9,197 nt of DNA from JBAVQS01 sp049694275 (GCA_049694275.1 JBAVQS010000408.1:1-9197); one strand, 5' to 3'; shown: positions 1 to 7,276, counted from the stretch's first letter. Translations and numbers: made by a program. Notes: a model not told the origin generated them from the sequence alone.

Positions 1-1605
1 GAGGTGGTCGAACGGCCGGCGTCGGTGGTCAAGGAGCTGGTCGAGAACGCGATTGACGCCGGGGCGACCGCCATCTCGATTGAGATTCGCGAAGGGGGCG
101 TGACGCTCATCCGCGTGAGCGACAACGGGATTGGTATGTCGCGCACGGATGCGATGCTCGCGGTTGAGCGCTTTGCGACGAGTAAGATCGCGAGCGAAAC
201 GGATTTGAACGCGGTGCGGACGCTCGGCTTTCGCGGCGAGGCGCTCCCCTCGATCGCCAATGTCTCGCAGTTGGAGATCCTGACGCGGGCGCGCGACGAG
301 ATCGAAGGGACACGGGTGCGCGTCGTGGAGGGCATCGCCGAGGCGGCGGCGGCGGGCGCGCCGCTGGGGACACAGGTCGCGGCGCGCGGCCTCTTTTATA
401 ACGCGCCGGCCCGTCGCAAATTCCTCAAGGCGCCGCTGCGCGAGGCCGAGCTGGTGAGCAAGACGGTGACGCTCTATTCGCTTGCCTATCCGCAGATCGC
501 CTTTCGCCTGGTCGTGGATGGCCGCGAGAGCCTGGTTGCGCCTGCCGCCTCGCCGTTAGAGCGAATTGGCGCGGTCTGGGGACGCGAGGTCGCGGCCGAG
601 ATGGTCGAGCTCAACTATACGAGCATCGACCTGCGCGTGCGGGGGTATATCTCGCGCCCGGCGCTTGCACGTGCCAGCCGCGAGTGGCAGACCTTTTTCG
701 TCAACGGGCGCCCGATTCGCTCGGGACTGCTCGCCGTGATGCTCGAACGCCCTTACCTGGGACGTATCCCGCCCAACCGCCATCCACTGGCGGTGGTCCA
801 GATCGACCTTGACCCGCATTATCTGGATGTCAATGTGCACCCGCGCAAGGCCGAAGTGCGCTTTTACCAGGAACGGGCGATCTATGGGGCCGTCTCTCAG
901 GCGGTGGAACAGTCCCTGCGCGATTTTCCGCAGGCATTCCAGGTTGGCCCTGGTGAGTGGCCCTTTGCGAATGTGCCGGATGCCGGTGGACCGGGGCCTC
1001 TGCTGCGCGAACTGCCTGCCGATTATCGCGCCGCCGACTGGCGCGCCGTGGCCCAGCTTCACAATACCTATCTTCTCGCCGCGACTCCCGATGGTCTGGT
1101 TATCGTTGATCAACACGCGGCGCAAGAGCAAATTTTTTACGAGCGGCTGACGGTGGAAAATGAGGGGTCAGGAACCAAGGACAAGGGGCGAGAGATACAA
1201 GACCCGCCGATTTACCTGACCGCACGAGAGGCTGAACTGCTTGACGCACATCTCGAAGAGTACCGGGCGATGGGGATTGACGCCGAACCGTTCGGCGAGA
1301 ATACGTTCCGGGTGAACCGCATTCCGTCTTTTGTCCCGCTCGCGGTCGGCGAACTGCTGTCCATCTTGCTGCAAGAGCACGAGCGGTTCCGCGCGCTCGA
1401 AGGAGATGCGCTGCGCGACAAGCTGGCGGCCAAAACGGCTTGTGTGAGCGCGATCAAGGCAGGCGATGCGCTCGCCCCCGACCGGCAGCAGGCGCTCCTC
1501 GATGAGCTGCTCCAGGCGTATGCGCCGGCGACATGTCCGCACGGGCGGCCGGTGTTTGTGCTGGTCAAACTGGAGGAGTTAGAGCGGCGCTTTCTGAGAC
1601 GATAA
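1..1605 (+). CDS. mutL: DNA mismatch repair protein MutL, endonuclease-type (5' partial)
   Basis: MutL is the ATP-driven mismatch-repair protein that couples MutS recognition to strand incision. The N-terminal GHL ATPase motifs are all present: ELVENAIDAGA (visible residues 12-22), DNGIGM (41-46), TSKI (60-63), GFRGEAL (76-82), and the LFYNAPARRKF stretch (131-141). The transducer domain follows, with FFVNGRPI (232-239) and DVNVHPRKAEVRF (276-288). After a short linker (about 306-345), the C-terminal dimerisation domain carries the nicking motif DQHA-x2-E-x4-E (370-381), then ACVSAIKAG, CPHGRP (512-517) and a terminal FLR. Family knowledge says these motifs mark an intrinsic endonuclease, as in bacteria lacking the Dam/MutH system. 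The reading frame is open at base 1; the usual IAAG-type N-terminus, roughly 15-20 residues, lies upstream, so the GTG at base 4 is not the start. A purine-rich insert after the nicking motif is listed separately. Identification is secure. Confidence 0.98.
   Translation, partial: EVVERPASVVKELVENAIDAGATAISIEIREGGVTLIRVSDNGIGMSRTDAMLAVERFATSKIASETDLNAVRTLGFRGEALPSIANVSQLEILTRARDEIEGTRVRVVEGIAEAAAAGAPLGTQVAARGLFYNAPARRKFLKAPLREAELVSKTVTLYSLAYPQIAFRLVVDGRESLVAPAASPLERIGAVWGREVAAEMVELNYTSIDLRVRGYISRPALARASREWQTFFVNGRPIRSGLLAVMLERPYLGRIPPNRHPLAVVQIDLDPHYLDVNVHPRKAEVRFYQERAIYGAVSQAVEQSLRDFPQAFQVGPGEWPFANVPDAGGPGPLLRELPADYRAADWRAVAQLHNTYLLAATPDGLVIVDQHAAQEQIFYERLTVENEGSGTKDKGREIQDPPIYLTAREAELLDAHLEEYRAMGIDAEPFGENTFRVNRIPSFVPLAVGELLSILLQEHERFRALEGDALRDKLAAKTACVSAIKAGDALAPDRQQALLDELLQAYAPATCPHGRPVFVLVKLEELERRFLRR
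1153..1203 (+). other. Purine-rich in-frame insert within the MutL C-terminal domain
   Basis: This stretch encodes visible residues 385-401 (VENEGSGTKDKGREIQD), a Gly/Lys/Glu-rich run just after the endonuclease motif and before the PIYLTAREAELL strand. Its DNA is strikingly purine-rich (GAGGGG, CAAGG, CAAGGGG, GAGAG) compared with the balanced, GC-rich codons on both sides. It contains the near-repeat ACCAAGG / GACAAGG. It keeps frame. It could be a relic of a small dispersed repeat or simply a flexible loop under weak selection; the sequence alone does not decide. Confidence 0.4.
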
Positions 1606-1633
1606 GGGCTGACCGAATGGGTCAGCCCTTTTT
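1605..1633 (+). terminator. Intrinsic terminator of mutL, between convergent genes
   Basis: A perfect stem pairs AGGGCTGACC (1605-1614) with GGTCAGCCCT (1620-1629) around a 5-base loop, followed by a T run (1629-1633). The final A of the mutL stop codon is the first base of the stem, so termination comes immediately after the gene. The T run also holds part of the stop codon of the minus-strand beta-helix gene (1632-1634). Read on the minus strand, the hairpin is followed only by TTATCG, so any action in that direction would be weaker. Confidence 0.93.
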
Positions 1634-3485
1634 AATAGCCCTGGATGTTGGTGGGGATGTTCGTGTCTTTTTGGGATTGATTGAGTGAGAATTGGGCGCT
1701 GAACTTGCAGTTCCATTGATTGTGCGAGCCGAACTGGACCGTCGAGCCGCCGATCCAGAAAGGATAGATGCACACATCGCCGGTGTTCGGATCGGTCGTC
1801 GCGACGTTATAGTCAAAGCGGTTGCCCTGTGAAAAGGTGACCTCGTAGCAGTTGGCCGAAGCGCCCGCGCAATAATTGTTGAAAAATTGATTGTTGTTGC
1901 TCGCAAAGCCGCCGACCCCCGATGCATAGATGCAGTTGCCGCTTCGCTCGCAGTGATTGTTGAAAAAGAGCGAACTGCTGGCCTGAATCGCGGCGATGCC
2001 CGAGCTTTCGCAGCCGCTCTGAAGGTAATTGCCCCCGGGGTCGGTGCACGCGCGATTCACATGATTGGTCGTGTTGGCGACCAGATAGTTGTTGGCGGTA
2101 TAGAGGAGCAGGATGCCCCAGCCGTTCAGCTCGGAGAAGTTGTTGTTGAACAGAATGTTGTTCGATCCGTGCGAAACGACGACGCCGGTCGTTCCCCCCG
2201 ATACGACGGCCGAAGTGACCGCCGAGTTGGTTGCATTATCCAGCAGAATGCCGCCGCCGTAGCCGATTGCGCCATGCGGCGGCGCGCCCTGATACCCGCA
2301 GGCGTCGTAGAGGCACAGCCAGCTATTCAAGTCCCCAGGGTCCGTCGCCGCGGCGATATGGACGCCGACGATGGCGATGTTGTTGCCCGTCGCGGTGATT
2401 GCAAACCCGCGCGGGGGACCCTGCACGACCGCCGTGCCGCCGCTATCGCTATAGATCGTGATCGTATCACCCTGAACGCGAAACGGCGCGTACTGCTGGC
2501 CGCGGCAGAGGACGATGGTGTGATCGACGACGGCAGGCATCTGCGATGCCGGGGTGCAGCCGCCGGGCCGCGCAGTAAGCGGGATGGAGGTCGAGGGCAT
2601 CCCCACATAATCGGGCACGGTCACGGGCATTCGCGCGGCGATAGGAGCGCGGATGGGCGCCGCTTTGCTCGGGCCGGATTTTGCGGGGGTCGGACGCTGC
2701 AGCGTCAGCGTCGAACCGGGTGTCGATGCCGCCGAATTATTCCCGGTGGTCGTAGCCGGCGATTGTCCATTATTCAATGCAATGGCCGGGCCCGGTGGAT
2801 TACCTTGGCCCGGAGTTGTCGCTTCGGCGCCTGCGGTCGTACCGGCAGATGGCGTGACTCCTGCGGCGCCTGCGGTCGTATTCGGTCCTGCGCCCGGCGG
2901 CAGAGTAACGGTCGGGTTATCGGTCGCCGTTGCCGTAACGGTTGGCGGCGCCGGCGTATTGTCGGGCGGGATGAGGGCGACGCCGCCCAGTTGGGCGCTC
3001 AGAGCGGCAATGAGCGCCGGTTGATCTTGTCGGTTCAGTTCGACCAGGCTGGGTTCTTTCGAACCGAGCACGACCGCCAGCCCGGCGAGGCGATGCGCGA
3101 TGACATCGCGCTGCGGCGCATAAGAGAGCGCCAGCGCCTGTACGCGGTCGGCAATTCGAGTTGAATGGAGACGCGCGAGCCGGTCGGAGAGGAGGTGTGA
3201 GTCCTGATCGAGGTAATAAGCTTCGGCGACGGCGATGATATAATCGTCTTGCGAGTTTGGGTCCAACTGCACCGCGTCGCTCGTCGGCGCCGGGGGCGGA
3301 TTAGCGCTCCAGACGGCGCTGCCGATCACCCCAAACACCAGGCCGACGGCAAGCGCAAGCCCCGCCATTAAGACGAGCGGCGCCGCGGGTGAGGCGATCA
3401 CCTGCGGCACTGTCGATTCAGAGGGTTCTGAATGAGTGGTGAGACGTGCCTTCAATTGCTGAAACAGGGTGACAAGGCGATCCAT
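1632..3485 (-). CDS. Membrane-anchored right-handed beta-helix surface protein
   Basis: Predicted 617-residue protein. Domains in order: a short basic cytoplasmic tail (1-35); one hydrophobic helix (about 36-59, around LVLMAGLALAVGLVFGVIG); a helical module with SQDDYIIAVAEAYYLDQD (about 78-150); a stalk rich in Pro, Thr, Ala, Gly and Asn (about 173-290); and a C-terminal right-handed parallel beta-helix (about 310-600). The helix shows repeated coils with Asn ladders such as SNNILFNNNF, ANNYLVAN, SSLFFNNHC and NNQFFNNYC, like NosD or Beta_helix families. All 12 cysteines lie in this last part, which suggests disulfides outside the cell. I do not recognise a specific orthologue or a catalytic site; carbohydrate binding or processing is usual for the fold but unproven here. 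I chose the ATG at 3485 because the upstream in-frame GTG at 3515 lies inside the promoter. The gene has its own promoter and converges on mutL. Confidence 0.88.
   Translation of the reverse strand: MDRLVTLFQQLKARLTTHSEPSESTVPQVIASPAAPLVLMAGLALAVGLVFGVIGSAVWSANPPPAPTSDAVQLDPNSQDDYIIAVAEAYYLDQDSHLLSDRLARLHSTRIADRVQALALSYAPQRDVIAHRLAGLAVVLGSKEPSLVELNRQDQPALIAALSAQLGGVALIPPDNTPAPPTVTATATDNPTVTLPPGAGPNTTAGAAGVTPSAGTTAGAEATTPGQGNPPGPAIALNNGQSPATTTGNNSAASTPGSTLTLQRPTPAKSGPSKAAPIRAPIAARMPVTVPDYVGMPSTSIPLTARPGGCTPASQMPAVVDHTIVLCRGQQYAPFRVQGDTITIYSDSGGTAVVQGPPRGFAITATGNNIAIVGVHIAAATDPGDLNSWLCLYDACGYQGAPPHGAIGYGGGILLDNATNSAVTSAVVSGGTTGVVVSHGSNNILFNNNFSELNGWGILLLYTANNYLVANTTNHVNRACTDPGGNYLQSGCESSGIAAIQASSSLFFNNHCERSGNCIYASGVGGFASNNNQFFNNYCAGASANCYEVTFSQGNRFDYNVATTDPNTGDVCIYPFWIGGSTVQFGSHNQWNCKFSAQFSLNQSQKDTNIPTNIQGY
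2825..2880 (-). repeat. 17-bp direct repeat in the stalk region
   Basis: The 17-mer CGGCGCCTGCGGTCGTA (plus-strand reading) occurs at 2825-2841 and again at 2864-2880, exactly 39 bp apart. It encodes the two copies of TTAGA in TTAGAAGVTPSAG / TTAGAEATTP, so the stalk holds a 13-residue tandem unit. This is the pattern expected of a recently lengthened low-complexity linker. Confidence 0.75.
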
Positions 3486-3505
3486 AGGATAAAACCAATA
3501 CGCCG

Positions 3506-3534
3506 ATTGTAACACCCCCGCGCGCGCGAGTCAA
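3506..3534 (-). promoter_or_regulatory. Sigma70-type promoter of the beta-helix gene
   Basis: On the minus strand, TTGACT (3529-3534) is followed after exactly 17 bases by TACAAT (3506-3511), each one mismatch from the housekeeping consensus. The expected start of transcription is about 3499, which leaves a leader of roughly 14 bases before the ATG at 3485. That leader (ATTGGTTTTATCCT) shows no Shine-Dalgarno sequence. The spacer contains an alternating run of ten C/G bases (3519-3528) and then a run of G on the coding strand. The promoter lies just downstream of the terminator of the preceding genes, so the beta-helix gene looks like a separate transcription unit. Confidence 0.8.
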
Positions 3535-3560
3535 TATACCTATAGCACTAGAGTTCGGAT

Positions 3561-3614
3561 AGCAAGAAACCAAACCCGTTGTGGCAGGCCTATAACCTGC
3601 CACAACGGGTTTGG
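3561..3614 (-). terminator. Strong hairpin terminator after the lipoprotein gene
   Basis: A perfect 19-bp inverted repeat pairs CCAAACCCGTTGTGGCAGG (3570-3588) with its complement (3596-3614) around a 7-base loop. On the minus strand the hairpin begins 11 bases after the stop codon of the lipoprotein gene (3626-3628) and is followed by TTTCTTGCT (3561-3569), a modest U-rich tail. It should end the transcript of the two glycosyltransferase genes and the lipoprotein gene. The plus strand also has GGTTTTC beyond the other arm, but no plus-strand gene ends here. Confidence 0.82.
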
Positions 3615-3625
3615 CGGTTTTCAGG

Positions 3626-4849
3626 CTAGAAATCGACGGTAATCTGTGTGGGCTGGATGTGGTCCTGGACGATGCGCACCTGTTCCTGGATGAGCCCGAG
3701 CCAGTAATAGGGATTGACCTTGGGGGGCTTGTCCGTGATCTTGATTCCGCCGGTCACCACCACGACCTGCCCGGGCATCAGATAGAGGTACTCTTTTCCG
3801 TTGATTGTGACGTGCTTGAGCTCTTTGCTGGACCCGAGCTGCCAGCGATAGGGATACTGGCGTCCGATCGAGTTGCCTTCCGAATCGACGCCGATTCGCC
3901 ACACACCCGGTTCCTCGTACTGCTGGATGATCGAATAGTTTTGGTCGGTCGAATAGATAAAGCCGGGCTCGGGGCCAGTGGTCCGAATCGGCACCGTGCC
4001 AATGTTCTTGATGGTGACGGTGAATTGCATGGTCGAGCCGAGGGGGATCACCTGGGGCGTAAACTCGCCCGCGCTGCCGATGATCGCGGCGCGCGGCGTC
4101 CCTCCGTCCTGGATCGTCAGCGGATGCTCGACGCGAACGATGTTGCCGATGGCATCCACCGCTTCCGCCACGACCGTGTAATTCCCATCCGGCGGCGGCG
4201 CCGCGCCCCGGTCGATTCCGCCGTCATAGTCATATTCGTGCCGGCCGGGCGCCGAGAGCTTGTCCTCGGTCAGGATGGTTGTCTCTTTTTTCTCGTCGAT
4301 GGGATATTTGTTCTTGCCATCGGTCAAATAGACCTCGACCCGCGCCGGCTTGGCCAATTCGTAGGCGATGAGGACGCGGTCGTCGATCCCGTCCTGGTTC
4401 GGGGTGAAATGATCCGGAAAAACGGTGAAATTCTTGAGCTCGGGGAGGGTCGTGTCGGCATTCGTAATAGTGAGCGTGTTGCGCGCCTCCTCGACCGGCC
4501 CGTTCCCCTCTCGCGCCTGAACCAAGACTTGATAAACGCCGTCCGGCAGGATGCGGTCATTGACCGCGCCGCCAAAGAGAATCTGGTAATCGTCGGCCGC
4601 GCGCACCTGATTCTCGCGCAGGGTGTACTGGATGTTGCGTTGTGTATCGACCAGATACACCGAGACGGTGGCGGTACGCGTGAGTGAATACTGAAACAGT
4701 GTCGCGGTGGTCTTGCTTCCCGGAAAGGGCGAAATGGTCGTGGGCGCGAGCGACACGTTGGTGAGCAGCGGGCGGGGGCCGCAGCCGCCGACCGCAACGA
4801 GCGCGAGAAACAAAATCCCGATCGCTCGCAGAATTCGCAAAACTTGCAC
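3626..4849 (-). CDS. Lipoprotein with FlgD-like Ig domains
   Basis: Predicted 407-residue exported protein. The N-terminus has a hydrophobic signal (residues 4-20) ending in a lipobox-like AVGGC, so Cys23 should be lipidated and the protein tethered outside the membrane. Two FlgD-type Ig-like folds follow: about 32-130 (ATLFQYSLTRTATVSVYLVD and LPDGVYQVLVQA) and about 140-247, which has the FTPNQDGIDD signature (148-157) typical of this fold and possibly calcium-binding, plus PPDGNYTVVAEA. Residues about 255-407 form another beta-rich region with FTVTIKNIGTVPI, resembling CARDB-type domains. No catalytic motif is visible, so a binding or scaffold role is the likely one. The start is GTG; the ribosome site GAGAGG lies 6 bases upstream. 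Only 12 bases separate it from the preceding glycosyltransferase gene, so the two are probably co-transcribed. The exact function is unknown. Confidence 0.88.
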   Translation of the reverse strand: MQVLRILRAIGILFLALVAVGGCGPRPLLTNVSLAPTTISPFPGSKTTATLFQYSLTRTATVSVYLVDTQRNIQYTLRENQVRAADDYQILFGGAVNDRILPDGVYQVLVQAREGNGPVEEARNTLTITNADTTLPELKNFTVFPDHFTPNQDGIDDRVLIAYELAKPARVEVYLTDGKNKYPIDEKKETTILTEDKLSAPGRHEYDYDGGIDRGAAPPPDGNYTVVAEAVDAIGNIVRVEHPLTIQDGGTPRAAIIGSAGEFTPQVIPLGSTMQFTVTIKNIGTVPIRTTGPEPGFIYSTDQNYSIIQQYEEPGVWRIGVDSEGNSIGRQYPYRWQLGSSKELKHVTINGKEYLYLMPGQVVVVTGGIKITDKPPKVNPYYWLGLIQEQVRIVQDHIQPTQITVDF

Positions 4850-4855
4850 GGATGG

Positions 4856-4861
4856 CCTCTC
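4856..4861 (-). promoter_or_regulatory. Ribosome binding site deciding the GTG start of the lipoprotein
   Basis: GAGAGG on the minus strand sits 6 bases before the GTG at 4847-4849 and directly after the stop codon of the upstream gene (4862-4864). The tight packing suggests translational coupling and supports GTG over later starts, since the signal peptide begins right here. Confidence 0.75.
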
Positions 4862-7219
4862 TTATTTGATCTCTACCTGTCCGGCGATCAGCGAATCGCC
4901 GATGTCGTTTCCCTTGTTGTCCTGCACGCGCAAGCGCTGGCCGGTCGCGTCATACAGGCCCACTTCGATCTTGTACAGCCCGGGCGGGGCGTTCGATGCA
5001 ACCAGAAGGAGATAGGGATCGCCGATCAGTTGCCCGGCCGGCCACGCTGTTGTCGGCAGGGTGTCGTTGACCGGCAGGTGATCGATCTGTCCCCAGAGAA
5101 AATTACCCTGGGCGGGATTGTACTGTGACCCGAGCAAATGCACAAATACGGTGTAACTGGTGTCCGGCGTTTTATCTGCCTTCCAGAACAGGGTCAGTGG
5201 GATCGTGTCGCCCGGATGGTACTGGCCGCTCGGTAGGTCGATGCCCGGAAGCGAGATCTGGTCGCCCAGGCGATAGCCGGGGGTGGGGGTCATTGTTGCG
5301 CCGGGCCGCGCGGTGGCGCCCTGGGCCGACCGGGGCAGAACGCGTATCGTCCCCACCTTGAGTTGTGTCAACCGTGCATGTACGAATATATCATACTCGG
5401 TCGCCGTTGAATCGGGCGGAATGACAAAATCCGCCTGGACGCGTTCGTGCGCGCCAATCGAGATCGGCGTCTCTTGTTTGGCCTGAGGCGTGTCGGGCGA
5501 TGAGTCATGGCCGGCCAGAATCGTCCGCACGATCACCAGGTCCATCGATTGCCAGTAGGTGACGACGTGGATTGTATCGCCCGCATACGCCTCGCGGACC
5601 GGCAGGTCGAGGCCGATCAACCGGAGGCGGCTGTCCAAATCGTCGGCGCGGGGCGTGAGCGGATAAAAATTGTCGGGGGGGACATCCTTGACATTATGGA
5701 CCCGGTTGGCATAGAGCACCAGCCGCTTGTTGCCAAAGGTCTGCTCGTATTGCTTGGGCCAGCGCTGCGCCAGTTCCGCTTCGACCAGGTGCTGCGGATC
5801 TCTGGCGAGCGCGTCCGGAATCGTCACGAGCCAGGCGCCCTGATACTGCGCCGCCTGCGCCGCGACGCGATGCGCGGTGGCCTGGTCCACCGGCGCGCCA
5901 TTCGGCACGCCGACCCAGGGCCATTCGCGGCCGGGGCGCAAATAATAGAGAAAGGTTGGCCACTCCTGGTCTGTATCGAGGACGAGAGCATCACCGGGCA
6001 GCGCGAATGAATTGACCGCCTGCGCGATGCTGGCATAGTCATCCTGGAGCACGCGCCCTGAATAGTAATCGCCCAGCGTATAGACCTGCGCGGCGAGGAC
6101 GAGAAGGATGGCCGCGGCCGCGAGGTAACGCGAGACGCGCGCCAAAAAGGCAATGCCCATCGCCAGCAAGAGCATATAGGCCGGGAGCAGGATAAGCAGG
6201 TAGCGCGCCTGAATCTTGGGGGCGAAAAAGGCGGCCGGGGTGAGCGACAGGATATAGATCAACAGCGGTGGGACGAGGACGATGATCAGAGCCAGGAGCG
6301 TGCCCCATTGTAACGCCGGCGCGGCGTGATTCCGTCGCCTGCGCAGCAGCGGCCAGAGTGCGCCGGCCAGGACGAGCACGGTAAAGAGCGCGGTGAGGAC
6401 CGTATAGTTGTCGATATAGGTGGTGACGCCCAGCGCCAGGACGGTCGCGACGAGGCGGAGGAAGAGGCCCGCATCAAAAGCCGGCGCGGCCGACCAGGTC
6501 GCGGCGTTCTGTAGATAGAGCCATAGCCAGGGCGCGAACAGCGCCAGCACGGCGATCTGGGCCAGGCACCAGCGCAGGAATAACGCGGTGGGCTTGCCCT
6601 GGCCCCGCCATTCGCGCACGAGCACAATCAGGATCAACAGGTTATCGGCAAGAAAGATGAGCGCGGCCAGATAGTGCGAATAGAGGGCGAGGGTGATGGA
6701 GAGGACATAGCCGATCCAGATCCTCCAGGCCCGCCGTTGGGTGGGCGATGCCAGAACGAGCCGCAGGACGAACCAGACGCTTGCCAGCGCAAAGAACCCC
6801 GAGAGGGTGTAGTTTTTGATGTCCTGGGACCACCAGATGTGAAAGCGGGCGAGCGCTAGCAAGAGAGCGGCGAGCACGCCGAGCCATTTGCCGCCGATCT
6901 CTCTGGCGATGCGATAGAGGAGCGCGACCGCGAGTACGCCGAAAAAGAGCGAAAAAAAACGCCCGATGGCGGCCTCCGTCCCAATGGCGTTCCAAAAGTG
7001 CATCAGCCAGTAATGGAGGGGCGGATGCTCATCGCTCGCGGTGCGGAGCGCAATCCAGTCGAGGTCATGCTGCGAAAGCCAGATGGTCCAGCCTTCATCC
7101 CACCAGATGCTTTTATCGGCAAGGCGCTCGACGCGCATCAAGAACGCGAGCGCGACAACCCCGAGGGCGGCGCCTTTTGCGCCGAGCCGCGTCCATACAG
7201 TGGTGATCAGTCTTAGCAT
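4862..7219 (-). CDS. GT39-like (PMT/ArnT-type) membrane glycosyltransferase with C-terminal beta-sandwich region
   Basis: Predicted 785-residue polytopic enzyme of the GT-C fold, which moves a sugar from a polyprenyl-phosphate donor to a lipid, glycan or protein acceptor on the outer face of the membrane. The first outer loop has the acidic pair in SIWWDEGWT (Asp41-Glu42), then EHPPLHYWLMHFWNAIG (64-80) and WWSQDIKNYTL (129-139), the family's usual landmarks. Many hydrophobic helices run to about residue 380, with KIQARYLLILLPAY at 335-348. A soluble part follows: DDYASIAQAVNSFALPGDALVLD (393-415) is typical of this family. Two related beta-sandwich segments come next (about 528-630 and 650-770), each opening with a G-[IL]-DLP...GDTI pattern. 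The second contains TSYTVFVHLL and APPGLYKIEVGLYD. The acceptor cannot be read from sequence; PMT-like and ArnT-like roles both remain possible. ATG start, with GGAAG 8 bases upstream. Confidence 0.9.
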   Translation of the reverse strand: MLRLITTVWTRLGAKGAALGVVALAFLMRVERLADKSIWWDEGWTIWLSQHDLDWIALRTASDEHPPLHYWLMHFWNAIGTEAAIGRFFSLFFGVLAVALLYRIAREIGGKWLGVLAALLLALARFHIWWSQDIKNYTLSGFFALASVWFVLRLVLASPTQRRAWRIWIGYVLSITLALYSHYLAALIFLADNLLILIVLVREWRGQGKPTALFLRWCLAQIAVLALFAPWLWLYLQNAATWSAAPAFDAGLFLRLVATVLALGVTTYIDNYTVLTALFTVLVLAGALWPLLRRRRNHAAPALQWGTLLALIIVLVPPLLIYILSLTPAAFFAPKIQARYLLILLPAYMLLLAMGIAFLARVSRYLAAAAILLVLAAQVYTLGDYYSGRVLQDDYASIAQAVNSFALPGDALVLDTDQEWPTFLYYLRPGREWPWVGVPNGAPVDQATAHRVAAQAAQYQGAWLVTIPDALARDPQHLVEAELAQRWPKQYEQTFGNKRLVLYANRVHNVKDVPPDNFYPLTPRADDLDSRLRLIGLDLPVREAYAGDTIHVVTYWQSMDLVIVRTILAGHDSSPDTPQAKQETPISIGAHERVQADFVIPPDSTATEYDIFVHARLTQLKVGTIRVLPRSAQGATARPGATMTPTPGYRLGDQISLPGIDLPSGQYHPGDTIPLTLFWKADKTPDTSYTVFVHLLGSQYNPAQGNFLWGQIDHLPVNDTLPTTAWPAGQLIGDPYLLLVASNAPPGLYKIEVGLYDATGQRLRVQDNKGNDIGDSLIAGQVEIK

Positions 7220-7227
7220 CGAACTCG

Positions 7228-7232
7228 CTTCC
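7228..7232 (-). promoter_or_regulatory. Ribosome binding site of the GT39-like gene
   Basis: GGAAG on the minus strand lies 8 bases upstream of the ATG at 7217-7219. It is a partial Shine-Dalgarno match and is consistent with the chosen start, which gives a normal basic-then-hydrophobic N-terminus. Confidence 0.5.
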
Positions 7233-7248
7233 GCTCACTTTCGCCGCG

Positions 7249-7276
7249 ATTCTAGCACAATCAAGCGCTACGGCAA
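7249..7276 (-). promoter_or_regulatory. Possible internal promoter before the GT39-like gene
   Basis: On the minus strand TGCTAGAAT (7249-7257) is a good extended -10 element. Upstream there is only a weak -35 candidate, TTGCCG (7271-7276, 16-base spacer), which overlaps the end of the previous gene. It would start transcription near 7242, giving a leader of about 23 bases that includes the ribosome site. The 48-bp gap between the two glycosyltransferase genes shows no terminator, so this would supplement read-through rather than replace it. Confidence 0.4.

Noticed and set aside
1887..3164. Plus-strand open frame of 425 codons opposite the beta-helix gene
   Set aside because: Its product is Arg/Gly/Asp-rich with no domain pattern, while the minus strand there encodes clear beta-helix coils with a promoter. 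It is an antisense shadow of a GC-rich gene.
3486..3515. In-frame GTG at 3515 as the start of the beta-helix gene
   Set aside because: It lies upstream of the predicted transcription start, within the promoter spacer and next to the -10 element. The ATG at 3485 fits the promoter and gives a sensible basic N-terminus.
3570..3614. The 19-bp inverted repeat as an operator, recombination site or mobile-element end
   Set aside because: Its position just after a stop codon, 7-base loop and U-rich tail fit an intrinsic terminator. There is no transposase, target duplication or second copy in the window.
3611..4687. Plus-strand open frame of 358 codons opposite the lipoprotein gene
   Set aside because: The translation is low-information Asp/Arg/Val-rich sequence and begins inside a terminator arm. 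The minus strand has a signal peptide, lipobox and FlgD-like motifs.
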